NCBI GenBank assembly: GCA_037892765.1
Contig: JBBKBW010000008.1
Origin: Clostridium_AQ sp900552125
GTDB lineage: Bacteria > Bacillota_I > Bacilli_A > Erysipelotrichales > Erysipelotrichaceae
DNA length: 64,000 nucleotides
Strand: one strand, 5' to 3'
The notes under the pieces: generated by a model
Told to the model about the DNA's origin: nothing
Database searches by the model: none
The model's input: only the letters and a program-made list of their open reading frames with translations
In this document: piece after piece, positions 41,465 to 50,937 of the stretch
How the letters are laid out: each line of letters begins with the position of its first letter
Position numbering within the stretch: the first letter of the stretch is position 1
Translations under genes and position numbers: made by a program

Positions 41465-43009
41465 ATGTCAAAAAAGAAAAAGATATTTTTTATAGGCTTT
41501 TATTATTAATGAATTGGTTTCCGCTATGAATCACTGAATTATTTGATATCACAAATTTTGACTCTTATAAAGAAGATAATCGTAGAGAAGTAAAAAAAGC
41601 TACTGGTGGATTGCCAGTATCATTGTGGGAATCATATTCTGATATGGCTAATACTTATGGTGGTGTCATTATCCTGGGAATTAAGGAATTAGATGATAGA
41701 AGGTGGAAAACAACGGGATTGAAATCCGAAAATAAAGTAAAATTATTAGATGATTTTTGGAATCAAGTTCATAATCCACAAAAAGTAAGCATCAATCTTT
41801 TGGTTGAAAATGATATTGAAACTTACGAAATGAATGATGATCTTATTATTGTAATTCATGTTCCTATGGCTAAACGCGAACAAAAGCCAGTTTACATTAA
41901 CAATGACATATTTAGAGGCACTTATAAAAGGACACATACAGGAGATTATCACTGCTCCCGTTCTCAAGTGAAATCAATGCTTCGAGATCAGATTGAAGAA
42001 ACAATGGATATGCATATTATAGAGAATATGACGATTGAAGACCTGAATTTTGAAACTGTTCATCAATATCGTAATAGGCATAAATCATATAGACCAGATC
42101 ATATTTGGAATGGTTTGCCAGATGAGGACTATTTGTTGATGATTGGTACAATCGATAAAGATAGAGATGGAAATATTTATCCTACAGGTGCTGGATTACT
42201 GATGTTTGGAGAAGAACATCGAATATTAAGACAATATCCTGAATATTTTTTAGATTATAGAGAAATATTAGATCCAACAATTAGATGGACAGATCGTTTA
42301 CAATCTTCTTCCGGTGAATGGACTGGGAATGTATTTGATTTTTATTTTAAGGTTTACAACAAAATTGCACTAAATATTAAAGTTCCCTTCAAAATTGAAA
42401 ATGGAATTAGAGTTGGTGATACACCTGTTCATAGAGCAATACGAGAAGTTCTTGCGAATTGCTTAGTAAATACAGATTTTTATATACCAAGAGGTGTTGT
42501 CATTAAACTAGAAAAAGATGTATTAACTATCGAAAATCCTGGTTCTATTCGAGTTGGAAAATATCAAATGAGATTAGGTGGGCAATCTGATCCTAGAAAT
42601 AAAGCATTAATGAAAATGTTTAATCTTATTGGTGTTGGAGAACGTGCAGGCAGTGGTGTTCCCGAACTATTTAGTGTTTGGGAAAATGAAGGTTGGATAG
42701 AACCGACCATAGAAGAACATTTTGACCCAGATCGTACTATTTTAACTATGAAATTTATAAAGAAAGTGCCGAAAAAAAGTGCCGAAAAATAATATCGATA
42801 AAAAAGTAACTAAAAAAACAAAAATGCATTATGATAAAATACTTTCTTTTATGGAATCAAATAAATGGTATAAAACAAGTAATTTTGTTGATATTCTGGA
42901 TGTTGAAGAAAGAAGAATAAAAATATTATTGAATGAACTCGTTGAAAAGGGTCTTCTTGTTGAAGACGGTTTAACAAAAGGAAAAAAATATAAGAAAAAT
43001 GATAAATAG
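41465..43009 (+). pseudogene. Broken AlbA_2 (Schlafen-like) ATP-binding/HTH protein gene
   Basis: The central open part (41611-42792, starting with TTG) encodes most of an AlbA_2/divergent-AAA protein (GLPVSLWESYSDMANTYGG, then the C-terminal GVGERAGSGVPELF). Upstream in the same frame, EDNRREVKKATGG extends it, then a TGA at 41527 stops it; a RYESL segment that usually starts such proteins lies in another frame. Downstream, 42779-43009 encodes the winged-helix tail in a +1 frame after a 13-bp tandem duplication. At least two lesions therefore break it. Such proteins often act as regulators or in phage defence. Confidence 0.75.
42763..42788 (+). repeat. 13-bp tandem duplication that shifts the AlbA_2 frame
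   Basis: AAAGTGCCGAAAA occurs twice in direct succession (42763-42775 and 42776-42788). Removing one copy joins the upstream frame (IKKVPK) directly to NNIDKKVTKKTK of the downstream helix-turn-helix part. Confidence 0.9.
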
Positions 43010-43044
43010 ACAAAAGAGAGATGCAATCACTGCATCTCTTTTGT
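43010..43044. terminator. Bidirectional intrinsic terminator
   Basis: AGAGATGCA (43017-43025) pairs with TGCATCTCT (43031-43039), flanked by CAAAA and TTTTG. It overlaps the stop region of the minus-strand membrane protein. Confidence 0.8.
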
Positions 43045-44850
43045 AAGTTCATTAATTGAATATACTCCATCTGTTTGTATAGATAGCTGATTTAAAAGGA
43101 CTTGTTGAGTGCTTTCTTCTGGTTCTAACACAATAATATAATCATACTTTTTTAATTCATTCTTTATAAAGCCCTCATCTAATGTATTTGTCGCATCTAC
43201 ATAAGGACTGTAAAGAAAATACTTGGCAGTATAATGAACATAGTAACTAGATATTTGTGCATCTGAATCATTTGTGATTAATAGATAGTGATTTTCATTT
43301 GTTTGACCATTTTCAGGCCATTCATCTCCTAGAAGTGATGAAATCTTACCTGGTAATGAAGTTTCATATTGGCTTTCAATGGATAATAAGCCGTTAAATT
43401 CTGAATATAATAGATTTAAAGCAAGAATTGCGAAAACAAGAACAGCTTTTTGATAACGCTGTTTAGTCTTAGGAGAGTAGAAAGCTTTATAATCATATTT
43501 TTGATTTCCTAATTTTATATAGAAGGAATCTTCAATATCTAATGTACCTGCAATGAATAATCCTCCGCCAAACAAGATGACGATACTACAGGCATATCGT
43601 TCAAATCCTGCAAGATAAATAGCTTCATCATAGGGCATAGAGAATAAATATAAACCAAGAATTCCAATATAATATAAAATCACTACAACATTCAGCCATA
43701 CATAGGCAGGAGATAGTCTTAGATTCTTTTTATATTTTATTTTGTAGAAGATGATAACACTTATAGAAACAATTTCATAGAGAAATAACATTTGTGATGA
43801 ACGATTCTGAAAAGAGAAGATTGTGGATAGGTATTTAGAGATTACCTGAGAATACATAGAGGCAGGCAGTTTAATAAATTCACTAGATATATTTGTGGTG
43901 GAGAATTTTGTAGCACCTTGAATAATGGAATCTAAATGATAATTCCATAATATATACGGTATCAAAGTAATGATGATGAATAGAAGAAACAACATCATTG
44001 TTTTTAGATTACGATATTTTTTGTCTCTGATAAGTGTATAGGCAAAGAAACATAATGCGATGCTTGAAAAGATCAAACCTGTACTCTTTAAGAGATTTGT
44101 CATTGCTAATAGAGGAATGAGGCAAAGCATAGTTTTTGATAGCTGATCTTTGTATATATAAATAATCGCAATAGCACTTAATGTGCACATAGGAAGTAGG
44201 AAATCCACTAATAGATTATTAATTCGAATCGTTATATTTAAGATAGATAGTAACGTCATTCCAAATGCAAGGAAGATATAAAGTAAAAATCGATTTTTCT
44301 CTTGAATGATTCCAAAAACAGATAGCATACAGGAGAAGATTAAAATATTTTGTGCTAGTAACATGACTCCCTGAGAATGACCAAGGAATAAGCAGATGTA
44401 ATAAATAAAACTGGAAGCCGCAAGAGGATATTCTTTGAAGGAAATCATAGCAGTAGCTGCATTTGGAAAAGAATTGGCAGTAAGTAAATACTTAACAATA
44501 ATTGCCCAATGGGAGAAGTTATCATAGTGCTGAAGATGTAGGTTTATAGTCAGTAGGAAAAAGATAATTGTTCCAATGATAAATAGAATAGGGAAGGCCT
44601 CTATATGAATTTTAGGAAGGCCTTGTTTTTTCCATGCAGTTAACATATACATAAAGCCTAGAATACCAAGGAGATAAATACAATAGGATACTGGTAATAA
44701 AAGATTAGCTAAACCACCTACGTATGTACCTATACTTATCATGGAACTGATAAAGATAGGAATGGTATACCACGAAAAATGTAAATGGCGATAAATTACA
44801 TAAAAATAGCCAGTGAAGGATAGAAATAGTCCGATACCAAAAAAAATCAT
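43027..44850 (-). CDS. Polytopic membrane protein, probable GT-C-type glycosyltransferase or polymer transporter
   Basis: A 607-residue protein with about 13 membrane segments in the first ~470 residues and a C-terminal ~120-residue extracytoplasmic part. The layout fits membrane sugar transferases of the GT-C group (YfhO/PMT-like); an acidic loop (LTINLHLQHYDNFSHWAII, residues about 100-118) between early segments is consistent with that. It is not recognised with certainty. It overlaps the upstream BcsA-like gene by four bases, so it is part of the same glycan operon. It could use a lipid-linked sugar to decorate the polymer. Confidence 0.7.
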   Translation of the reverse strand: MIFFGIGLFLSFTGYFYVIYRHLHFSWYTIPIFISSMISIGTYVGGLANLLLPVSYCIYLLGILGFMYMLTAWKKQGLPKIHIEAFPILFIIGTIIFFLLTINLHLQHYDNFSHWAIIVKYLLTANSFPNAATAMISFKEYPLAASSFIYYICLFLGHSQGVMLLAQNILIFSCMLSVFGIIQEKNRFLLYIFLAFGMTLLSILNITIRINNLLVDFLLPMCTLSAIAIIYIYKDQLSKTMLCLIPLLAMTNLLKSTGLIFSSIALCFFAYTLIRDKKYRNLKTMMLFLLFIIITLIPYILWNYHLDSIIQGATKFSTTNISSEFIKLPASMYSQVISKYLSTIFSFQNRSSQMLFLYEIVSISVIIFYKIKYKKNLRLSPAYVWLNVVVILYYIGILGLYLFSMPYDEAIYLAGFERYACSIVILFGGGLFIAGTLDIEDSFYIKLGNQKYDYKAFYSPKTKQRYQKAVLVFAILALNLLYSEFNGLLSIESQYETSLPGKISSLLGDEWPENGQTNENHYLLITNDSDAQISSYYVHYTAKYFLYSPYVDATNTLDEGFIKNELKKYDYIIVLEPEESTQQVLLNQLSIQTDGVYSINELTKEMQ

Positions 44851-47105
44851 AGAGTCACCTCCATTTCATTAATAAATTCTACGATTTGGTAAAGCTGAAT
44901 ACCCTGTCTTAGTAACTCTTGGGCATTTGTTAATTCATATAATACTCCATAAGAAGGTCTAATATCATTTGCCTTTTTTAGGTGTAATGAAGTATTAGGA
45001 AGCTGTAAAGTTAATTCTTCCTGTTGAAGGTTTGAAATCTGGGATAAGGTGAAATAACGAAAATTAAAGTCATGAATTGTGGCTTGAATACCTTCTTCAA
45101 AACGAACTTTTTTATCTATCTTTACACGTGCTGATTCTCGTCTTTGACGTATTCCAGGACGTAATCGTAATCTTACATTACGTATAAAATCATCGTATGA
45201 TGTCATCCATGGATCAATTTTTGTAGGTAAAGAATGTAGTCGATCATGAATAATTTGCAGGTATTCACGTAAGTCATTCTCAGTTTTTGGTTCTATTACT
45301 GCACCATACATCCATGAGTTATTACTCTCTTTAACATAGACTAAATGAGCATTTAATGTTGCGTTATAATGCTTTGTTGTTATTTTAATTTCAAAAGTAT
45401 CTTCTTTGGCGATATGAATTGGTTTATCTAAGATAAATGAAATACCTTGTTGTGATACATCTACGGTTTTACCTTCCATTATACATCCCTGATAAGTTAT
45501 TGTAATGTTTTCTTTAGCACGAATACGCTCATATTTTCGATAGCTTGGTCTTCCTAACATGAAGAAAATAGCATAACATAACGCAATGAGGTTGTAACCT
45601 AACCAAAAGATGATTACACTGCTGTAGAATAAGGACCATCCATATTTACCATAGATAAATTTTATTAATGCTAAGACGGATAATAGTAATAAAACTAAGT
45701 GAGGAATAATGAAGCGTAGCTTTGTTGTATGATTCGATGTTTTCTTTTTATTAGTAACTTTAAATTTTCTTTGATGAATACCAATAGTTTCTAAGAGTAC
45801 AGGGAATACTAGATAAGGAGCTAATATGGTATCAATGATCTGTGACCAGCGCTGACTTCGTATATGTGAGCTAAGATATCGCATAGATAGGTTATATAAG
45901 ATAAACGATGGAATCCAAAAGATAATGAGTTCGATAAAATCACATTCTACTAGCTGAAAACCAAATAAGGCAAACAGGATAGGGGAAAGGATAAAGATAA
46001 AGCGATTGAAGAAAGACCACCAGTATAAAAAGGCATTTAAGTACGATAAGTTAGCTCTGATAGGCAGTTTCCTTGTGAAAATTGCATTTGTATTCTGGAT
46101 ACTTTGGATTACTCCCTGTGCCCAGCGTACTCTTTGTTTGATCATACTAGGAATCGTTGTTGTGGATAGTCCGGCAGCCAATACTTTAGAAGTAGAGTAG
46201 GTAATATACCCTGCTTTTTGAATACGAATACTTGTTTCAAAATCTTCTGTTATGGTACCATAAGGAAATCCGCCAATTTCTTCCATAGCACTTCTTGCGA
46301 TTACTGTATTGCTTCCTGTATATGCAACAGAATTTGTTACATTTCTCAATGTATTGATTTCCTTGGAAAAGAAATCCTGTTCATTAGGAATACTATTTTG
46401 TGCATATAGATTAAATTGGAATAAGTCCTGATTATAGAAACTTTGTGGTGTCTGAATCAGACCAATCTTAAAATTAGGATCCATTTCTTCTTCTTTACGA
46501 ATACGATAAGTTCCATCACTTTCTTTTTTATATTTAGGTAAGAGAAAATATGGAACAGTGTCCATTAAAAAAGTTCTTTGAGGAATCATATCTGCATCAA
46601 AGGTCGCAATTAAAGGGGAATTTGTATGTTTCAAAGCATTATTCAAGTTTCCTGATTTCGCATGCTGATTATCTGCTAGACCAAGATATCCTACAGATAG
46701 TTTTTTCGCAAGTTCTTTAACTTCAGCACGATTACCGTCGTCACATAAGTAGATATGAACTTTACTTTTATCAGGATATTCCATATACGTACAGGCATTA
46801 ACTGTAGTATATAGAAGTTCAACAGGTTCATTATGCGTCGCAATAAAGACATCAACATCAGGATATGCATCATCTGGTATTGTTGGAAAATCTAGTATTG
46901 CACGTTTGTTTTTCATTTTATTGTAGTAAAGTTCAAAGGTTGTGAAAGTTGTGGTAATTTCAGCTAATAATAAAAGTACACCAAATATAATATTCCATAG
47001 TCCCTCATGTATAGGAAGGGTAAATAGTGTTCTCCATACTAGATAAATTGTTGTGGATATAAATGTTAGTATAAAGAGAATATTACGTTTTTTATCATAA
47101 GTCAT
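44847..47105 (-). CDS. BcsA-like processive GT2 glycosyltransferase with PilZ domain
   Basis: A 752-residue protein. Two N-terminal membrane segments precede the GT2 catalytic domain (DVFIATHNEPVELLY, DDG, FDADM, TEDFE and QRVRWAQG, i.e. the DDG, DxD, TED and QxxRW motifs of cellulose synthase). More membrane segments and a PilZ domain follow, with RKYER and DVSQQG as the c-di-GMP-binding RxxxR and DxSxxG motifs. The last ~130 residues are a further PilZ-like or unknown domain. It would synthesise and extrude a beta-linked glucan-like polymer under c-di-GMP control. AAAGGAGGTG precedes the start. Confidence 0.92.
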   Translation of the reverse strand: MTYDKKRNILFILTFISTTIYLVWRTLFTLPIHEGLWNIIFGVLLLLAEITTTFTTFELYYNKMKNKRAILDFPTIPDDAYPDVDVFIATHNEPVELLYTTVNACTYMEYPDKSKVHIYLCDDGNRAEVKELAKKLSVGYLGLADNQHAKSGNLNNALKHTNSPLIATFDADMIPQRTFLMDTVPYFLLPKYKKESDGTYRIRKEEEMDPNFKIGLIQTPQSFYNQDLFQFNLYAQNSIPNEQDFFSKEINTLRNVTNSVAYTGSNTVIARSAMEEIGGFPYGTITEDFETSIRIQKAGYITYSTSKVLAAGLSTTTIPSMIKQRVRWAQGVIQSIQNTNAIFTRKLPIRANLSYLNAFLYWWSFFNRFIFILSPILFALFGFQLVECDFIELIIFWIPSFILYNLSMRYLSSHIRSQRWSQIIDTILAPYLVFPVLLETIGIHQRKFKVTNKKKTSNHTTKLRFIIPHLVLLLLSVLALIKFIYGKYGWSLFYSSVIIFWLGYNLIALCYAIFFMLGRPSYRKYERIRAKENITITYQGCIMEGKTVDVSQQGISFILDKPIHIAKEDTFEIKITTKHYNATLNAHLVYVKESNNSWMYGAVIEPKTENDLREYLQIIHDRLHSLPTKIDPWMTSYDDFIRNVRLRLRPGIRQRRESARVKIDKKVRFEEGIQATIHDFNFRYFTLSQISNLQQEELTLQLPNTSLHLKKANDIRPSYGVLYELTNAQELLRQGIQLYQIVEFINEMEVTL

Positions 47106-47106
47106 A

Positions 47107-48174
47107 CTACACCTCCTTTGTGTTAAAAACCCATCGCTTTTGAGCCTGATAAGAAAGAATGGATAAAAGGGAATCTACCAGAATCTTAGCGTTGGATCTA
47201 GGAAAGCCAAATGTATAGAATAGGCTTACTAACCCTGCAGATAAAAACATAATGATGAAGCATAGAGCTATATATTTCATAAAGGAATGTCTTTGTTGGG
47301 AAGATTGAAAGACAACATTTTTATTAATGAGAAAATTACATATCATAGAAATAATTCTCGCTAGTACAGTAGAAAGAATTATTACTGGATATATTTCCAG
47401 TACTATATCATCAAATATTCTTAGAAAAAACATAAAGGCTAAGAAATCAATGATAAAACAAACTACAGATGAAGATATAAATAGTGATATAGTTTTAAAA
47501 AATAAACCTAATATTTTTAGACTATCTTGTATAGGTTTAAAGTGTGTTCCTTTATTGCCATTGTTATAAATTGTTTTTATAGGAATAAAAGATAGTGGGA
47601 GTTTTTTATGACACCAGTGAATCAGTACCTGTGATTCATATTCAAATCGTTCTCCAGAACATTGAAGCATTTCATCTAGATATTGAGCTCCAAAAGCTCG
47701 AAGTCCTGTCTGTGTATCTGGAATCCAGCGAAAGCAGAAGATAGAAAACAATAAAGATGAGAATCGATTACCAATCCATGATTTTATAGGGACATGGGAA
47801 AAACTAAAGTTTCGTTCTCTTAAAATCAATTGATTTGGATTCAAAAGTAATTCCTCACTAATGTGTTTTACATCTTCTATCTGATGTTGTCCATCAGAAT
47901 CTAAACAAATGATTTCTCTGATATCCTTTAAGTTGTCTTTTATATATTGATAAGCTGTTTTTAACGCAGCTCCTTTTCCTTTATTGATTTCATGTGTTAA
48001 AACTGTGCAATTATCAAATTGATTTATTTTATGAAAAATAGATTGATAATTCTTTCCTGAACCATCATCTACGATTATTATATGTTGAATATTCAAAGAA
48101 GAAAGTTCTTGAATATACGGAATTAATTGCCATTCTGGTTTTAGAGATGGAATTACAAAACATAGGTTTTTCAT
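47107..48174 (-). CDS. DPM1-like GT2 glycosyltransferase fused to a GtrA domain
   Basis: A 355-residue protein. The first ~215 residues are a dolichol-phosphate-mannose-type GT2 domain (IIVDDGSGKNYQS, CLDSDGQHQIEDV, TGLRAFGAQ). The last ~130 form a four-segment GtrA domain (SSSVVCFIIDFLAFMFFLR, then RIISMICNFLINKNVVF). Such fusions transfer a sugar to undecaprenyl phosphate and flip it. AGGAGGTAG lies upstream. As the first gene of the three-gene operon it would supply a lipid-linked sugar for the downstream membrane enzyme. Confidence 0.9.
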   Translation of the reverse strand: MKNLCFVIPSLKPEWQLIPYIQELSSLNIQHIIIVDDGSGKNYQSIFHKINQFDNCTVLTHEINKGKGAALKTAYQYIKDNLKDIREIICLDSDGQHQIEDVKHISEELLLNPNQLILRERNFSFSHVPIKSWIGNRFSSLLFSIFCFRWIPDTQTGLRAFGAQYLDEMLQCSGERFEYESQVLIHWCHKKLPLSFIPIKTIYNNGNKGTHFKPIQDSLKILGLFFKTISLFISSSVVCFIIDFLAFMFFLRIFDDIVLEIYPVIILSTVLARIISMICNFLINKNVVFQSSQQRHSFMKYIALCFIIMFLSAGLVSLFYTFGFPRSNAKILVDSLLSILSYQAQKRWVFNTKEV

Positions 48175-48432
48175 ACTAACTACCTCCTAAAATCACCTTA
48201 TTTTATAATAAAACCCAGAAAAATGGTATAGTTAAAAGAGATTATTTTCATAAAATTTATTTTTTAATAAAATGAGATGCAAATATGACAATTAGTGGGA
48301 AATTGGTAACATTTTAGTAACATATTAGTCACACTTTACATTTTATGACAAACAGAATAAAAATATGGATAAAAAAAAGTTTTATTATTTTTCATGTATT
48401 TTAATTTATTTACAAAATATTTCAGAAAAGTG

Positions 48433-48461
48433 TTGACAAATGATTTCATAGTACGTATACT
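48433..48461 (+). promoter_or_regulatory. Sigma-A promoter of the amino-acid importer operon
   Basis: TTGACA (48433-48438), a 17-base spacer and TATACT (48456-48461), just before the T-box. Confidence 0.9.
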
Positions 48462-48469
48462 GTAGATAA

Positions 48470-48736
48470 ATAAAACGCTATGATAAGAAATAGTAAACAT
48501 AAACCGGTATGCAGAGAGTTCCTGGTAGCTGAAAAAGGAATATACAAGGTATGTTGAACACATCTTTGAGCTGCAGTTGTGAAATCAGTAGCTTCTGCCG
48601 GTATACACCGTTATATGTTAAGAGTAACTTACTCGCTGAGGTCAGTGATCGCAAGACACTGATAAAATTGAGGTGGAACCACGTAAGCATAAGCTTTCGT
48701 CCTCTGGAGAAATCCATGAGAACGAAGGCTTTTTTC
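48470..48736 (+). promoter_or_regulatory. T-box leader, probable His specifier
   Basis: AGTA (48492-48495), AGAGAG, and a TTCCT/AGGAA distal stem define stem I. The specifier context GAA-CAC-ATC has CAC (His) at 48559-48561, in register with the cysS leader. The T-box core AGGTGGAACCACG (48671-48683) forms a textbook antiterminator with CGTCCTC. The competing terminator pairs AAGCTTTCGT (48691-48700) with ACGAAGGCTT (48722-48731), then T residues. It would turn on the importer when tRNA-His is uncharged. The UGGA core would normally match a U discriminator base, whereas tRNA-His has C, so the specifier call is not certain. Confidence 0.88.
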
Positions 48737-48765
48737 TTTATCAGAGCTAGAAAAGAGGGAGATTT

Positions 48766-49536
48766 ATGAAAAAGATTAAAATGTTAATGTTAGCACTATG
48801 CTGTACACTCACCCTGGCCGCTTGCGGATCAGAAACATCTAATGAAGAATCTAAAGAAGTATTGACAATTGGGATTGACAATACCTTCGCGCCAATGGGA
48901 TTTTTACAAGATGGAGAATTAGTTGGTTTTGATGTAGAATTAGCAAGAGCTGTTGCGGAAAAAATTGGTGTAGAAGTAGAATTCCAAAATATTGATTGGG
49001 ATTTAAAAGAAACAGAATTAGACGCTGGAAATATTGATTTAATATGGAATGGATATTCTATTACTGAAAAACGTAAGGAGCAGGTTCTATTCTCTGATGC
49101 CTACATGGAAAACAAACAATTAATTATTACTACTGATCAGACTGGAATACAAAGTAAAGAAGATTTGAAAGGAAAAACTGTCTCTGTTCAAAAAAATTCA
49201 AGTGCATATGATGCGGTTATGCAGGATACAGCATTTGTGGAAAGTTTAGATGGTGGAAAATTAACACAATTTGATACGAATAATGATTGTTTTATGGATC
49301 TGGAATCGGGTAGAAGTGATGCGATTGTTGTGGATGAAACATTAGCTCGTTATTATATGAAACAACAAGACAACGGTATAAATTATGTAGTACTAGATGA
49401 AGATTTTGGAAAAGAAGAATATGCAGTAGGTATGCGTAAAGATGATACAGAATTATGCGATAAAATAAATACAGCATTAAAGGAACTAAAAGAAGACGGT
49501 ACATTTGATACAATCAAAGACAAATGGTTTAAATAA
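48766..49536 (+). CDS. Amino-acid ABC transporter substrate-binding lipoprotein
   Basis: A 256-residue polar-amino-acid binding protein. The signal peptide ends in the lipobox LAAC with Cys20. The mature part starts with the family pattern TIGIDNTFAPMGFLQDGELV and has GFDVELARAVAEKIGVEVEF. The T-box leader suggests histidine as the ligand, matching the HisXYZ-type importers known in Bacillota. GAGGGAG precedes ATG 48766. First gene of a three-gene operon. Confidence 0.92.
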   Translation: MKKIKMLMLALCCTLTLAACGSETSNEESKEVLTIGIDNTFAPMGFLQDGELVGFDVELARAVAEKIGVEVEFQNIDWDLKETELDAGNIDLIWNGYSITEKRKEQVLFSDAYMENKQLIITTDQTGIQSKEDLKGKTVSVQKNSSAYDAVMQDTAFVESLDGGKLTQFDTNNDCFMDLESGRSDAIVVDETLARYYMKQQDNGINYVVLDEDFGKEEYAVGMRKDDTELCDKINTALKELKEDGTFDTIKDKWFK

Positions 49537-49539
49537 CGT

Positions 49540-50181
49540 ATGGAATTCTTTATAAGTCTATTACCTGCGTTTATCGAAGGTTTAAAAATCACCTTATTCT
49601 TTTGGGTTGTCACCTTATTTGGTTCCTTTATTTTATCTCTTCCTATAGTGTATCTTCGTTTATCAAGAAATAAAGTTATTTCTTCTATACTTCGCTTTTA
49701 TATCTATATCATGCGAGGAACGCCATTACTTCTTCAGTTAATGTTTGTTTATTTTGGACTTCCTTATATTGGAATCCGTATGGATCGTACAACAGCTGCT
49801 ATCTTTGCCTTTATCTTAAACTATACTGCTTATTTTACAGAGATATTAAGAGGTGGAATTCAATCCATTGATGAAGGTCAAAAAGAGGCCGCAAAAATTT
49901 TAGGTTATTCAAATACCTATACTTTCCTCAAGATTCTATTGCCACAGGCATTACGCAACTGTATTCCGTCTTTTATTAATGAAAGTCTTACATTATTAAA
50001 AGATACTTGTTTAGTATCTATCTTAGGTATTGATGAATTATTACGTTATGCCAAGATTGCGGCAGGAACATATGCAACAAGCTTACCGTTTATTTATGTT
50101 GGAATCATCTATCTGATTTTAAATATGCCTATATCCAGAGGTTTAAATTATGTGGAAAAAAGATTGAATTACTATAAATAG
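49540..50181 (+). CDS. Amino-acid ABC transporter permease
   Basis: A 213-residue HisMQ-type permease with about five membrane segments. The EAA loop is GQKEAAKILGYSNTYTFLKI (about residues 126-145), which contacts the ATPase. The start is three bases after the stop of the binding-protein gene. It forms the channel of the importer. Confidence 0.93.
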   Translation: MEFFISLLPAFIEGLKITLFFWVVTLFGSFILSLPIVYLRLSRNKVISSILRFYIYIMRGTPLLLQLMFVYFGLPYIGIRMDRTTAAIFAFILNYTAYFTEILRGGIQSIDEGQKEAAKILGYSNTYTFLKILLPQALRNCIPSFINESLTLLKDTCLVSILGIDELLRYAKIAAGTYATSLPFIYVGIIYLILNMPISRGLNYVEKRLNYYK

Positions 50182-50191
50182 AGGTGTCGTT

Positions 50192-50875
50192 ATGAAAATT
50201 CAAATAAAAAACTTATGTAAATCATTTAAAGACAATCAGGTTCTCAACAATGTTAGTTTAGATATAGATGATCAGGAAATTGTCGTATTGATGGGACTAA
50301 GCGGAAGTGGAAAAACAACACTTTTAAGATGTCTTTGTGATTTAGAAACCGCCGATAGCGGAGAAATTATAATAAATGGCACTTATTTATTAAAAGAGGA
50401 GAATGGAAAAAGTATGTATGCCGATAAGGAAACAAAAAAGAAACTTCGTAAAGAAGTAGGAATGGTGTTTCAAAATTATCAGTTATTTCCTCATCGAACC
50501 GTATTGCAAAACTTAATTGATGCTCCTATTTACCATAAATTAATGACAAAAGAAGAGGCAAAACAAAAAGCAGAGAAGTTATTAGAATTTTTACAGATTA
50601 AAGATAAAGCAGGTGCTTATCCTTCCACATTAAGTGGTGGACAGAAACAGCGTGTCGCAATCGCAAGAGCCTGTATGCTGCAACCATCACTCTTATGCTT
50701 TGATGAGCCTACTAGTGCATTAGATGCAGAATCTATTTCTTTAGTTACTTCCATCATACAAAATCTTAGCAAGGAAATGTCAATTTTAATTATTACTCAT
50801 GATGAAACTTTTGCGAAAACAGTAGGTACTAGAATTATAAGAATTACAGATATTAACCAGGCAAAGGCAGGATAA
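50192..50875 (+). CDS. Amino-acid ABC transporter ATP-binding protein
   Basis: A 227-residue ATPase. Walker A GLSGSGKTTLL, the Q-loop FQNYQLFP, signature LSGGQKQRVAIAR, Walker B LLCFDEPTSALD and switch His in IITHDE are complete. The GAGGTG site lies ten bases after the permease stop. The stop codon TAA falls in the loop of the operon terminator. Confidence 0.95.
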   Translation: MKIQIKNLCKSFKDNQVLNNVSLDIDDQEIVVLMGLSGSGKTTLLRCLCDLETADSGEIIINGTYLLKEENGKSMYADKETKKKLRKEVGMVFQNYQLFPHRTVLQNLIDAPIYHKLMTKEEAKQKAEKLLEFLQIKDKAGAYPSTLSGGQKQRVAIARACMLQPSLLCFDEPTSALDAESISLVTSIIQNLSKEMSILIITHDETFAKTVGTRIIRITDINQAKAG

Positions 50876-50888
50876 TCCTGTCTTTATT
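50864..50888 (+). terminator. Intrinsic terminator overlapping the ATPase stop codon
   Basis: AAGGCAGGA pairs with TCCTGTCTT and the three-base loop is the TAA stop codon of the ATPase gene; T residues follow. Confidence 0.78.
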
Positions 50889-50937
50889 TAATTGAAAATC
50901 TAAGCATAAAGTAGGATAATATAAAAGGTGATAAAAA

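Noticed and set aside
46006..46409. Plus-strand frames within the BcsA-like gene
   Set aside because: They are antisense to conserved catalytic motifs and have no RBS.
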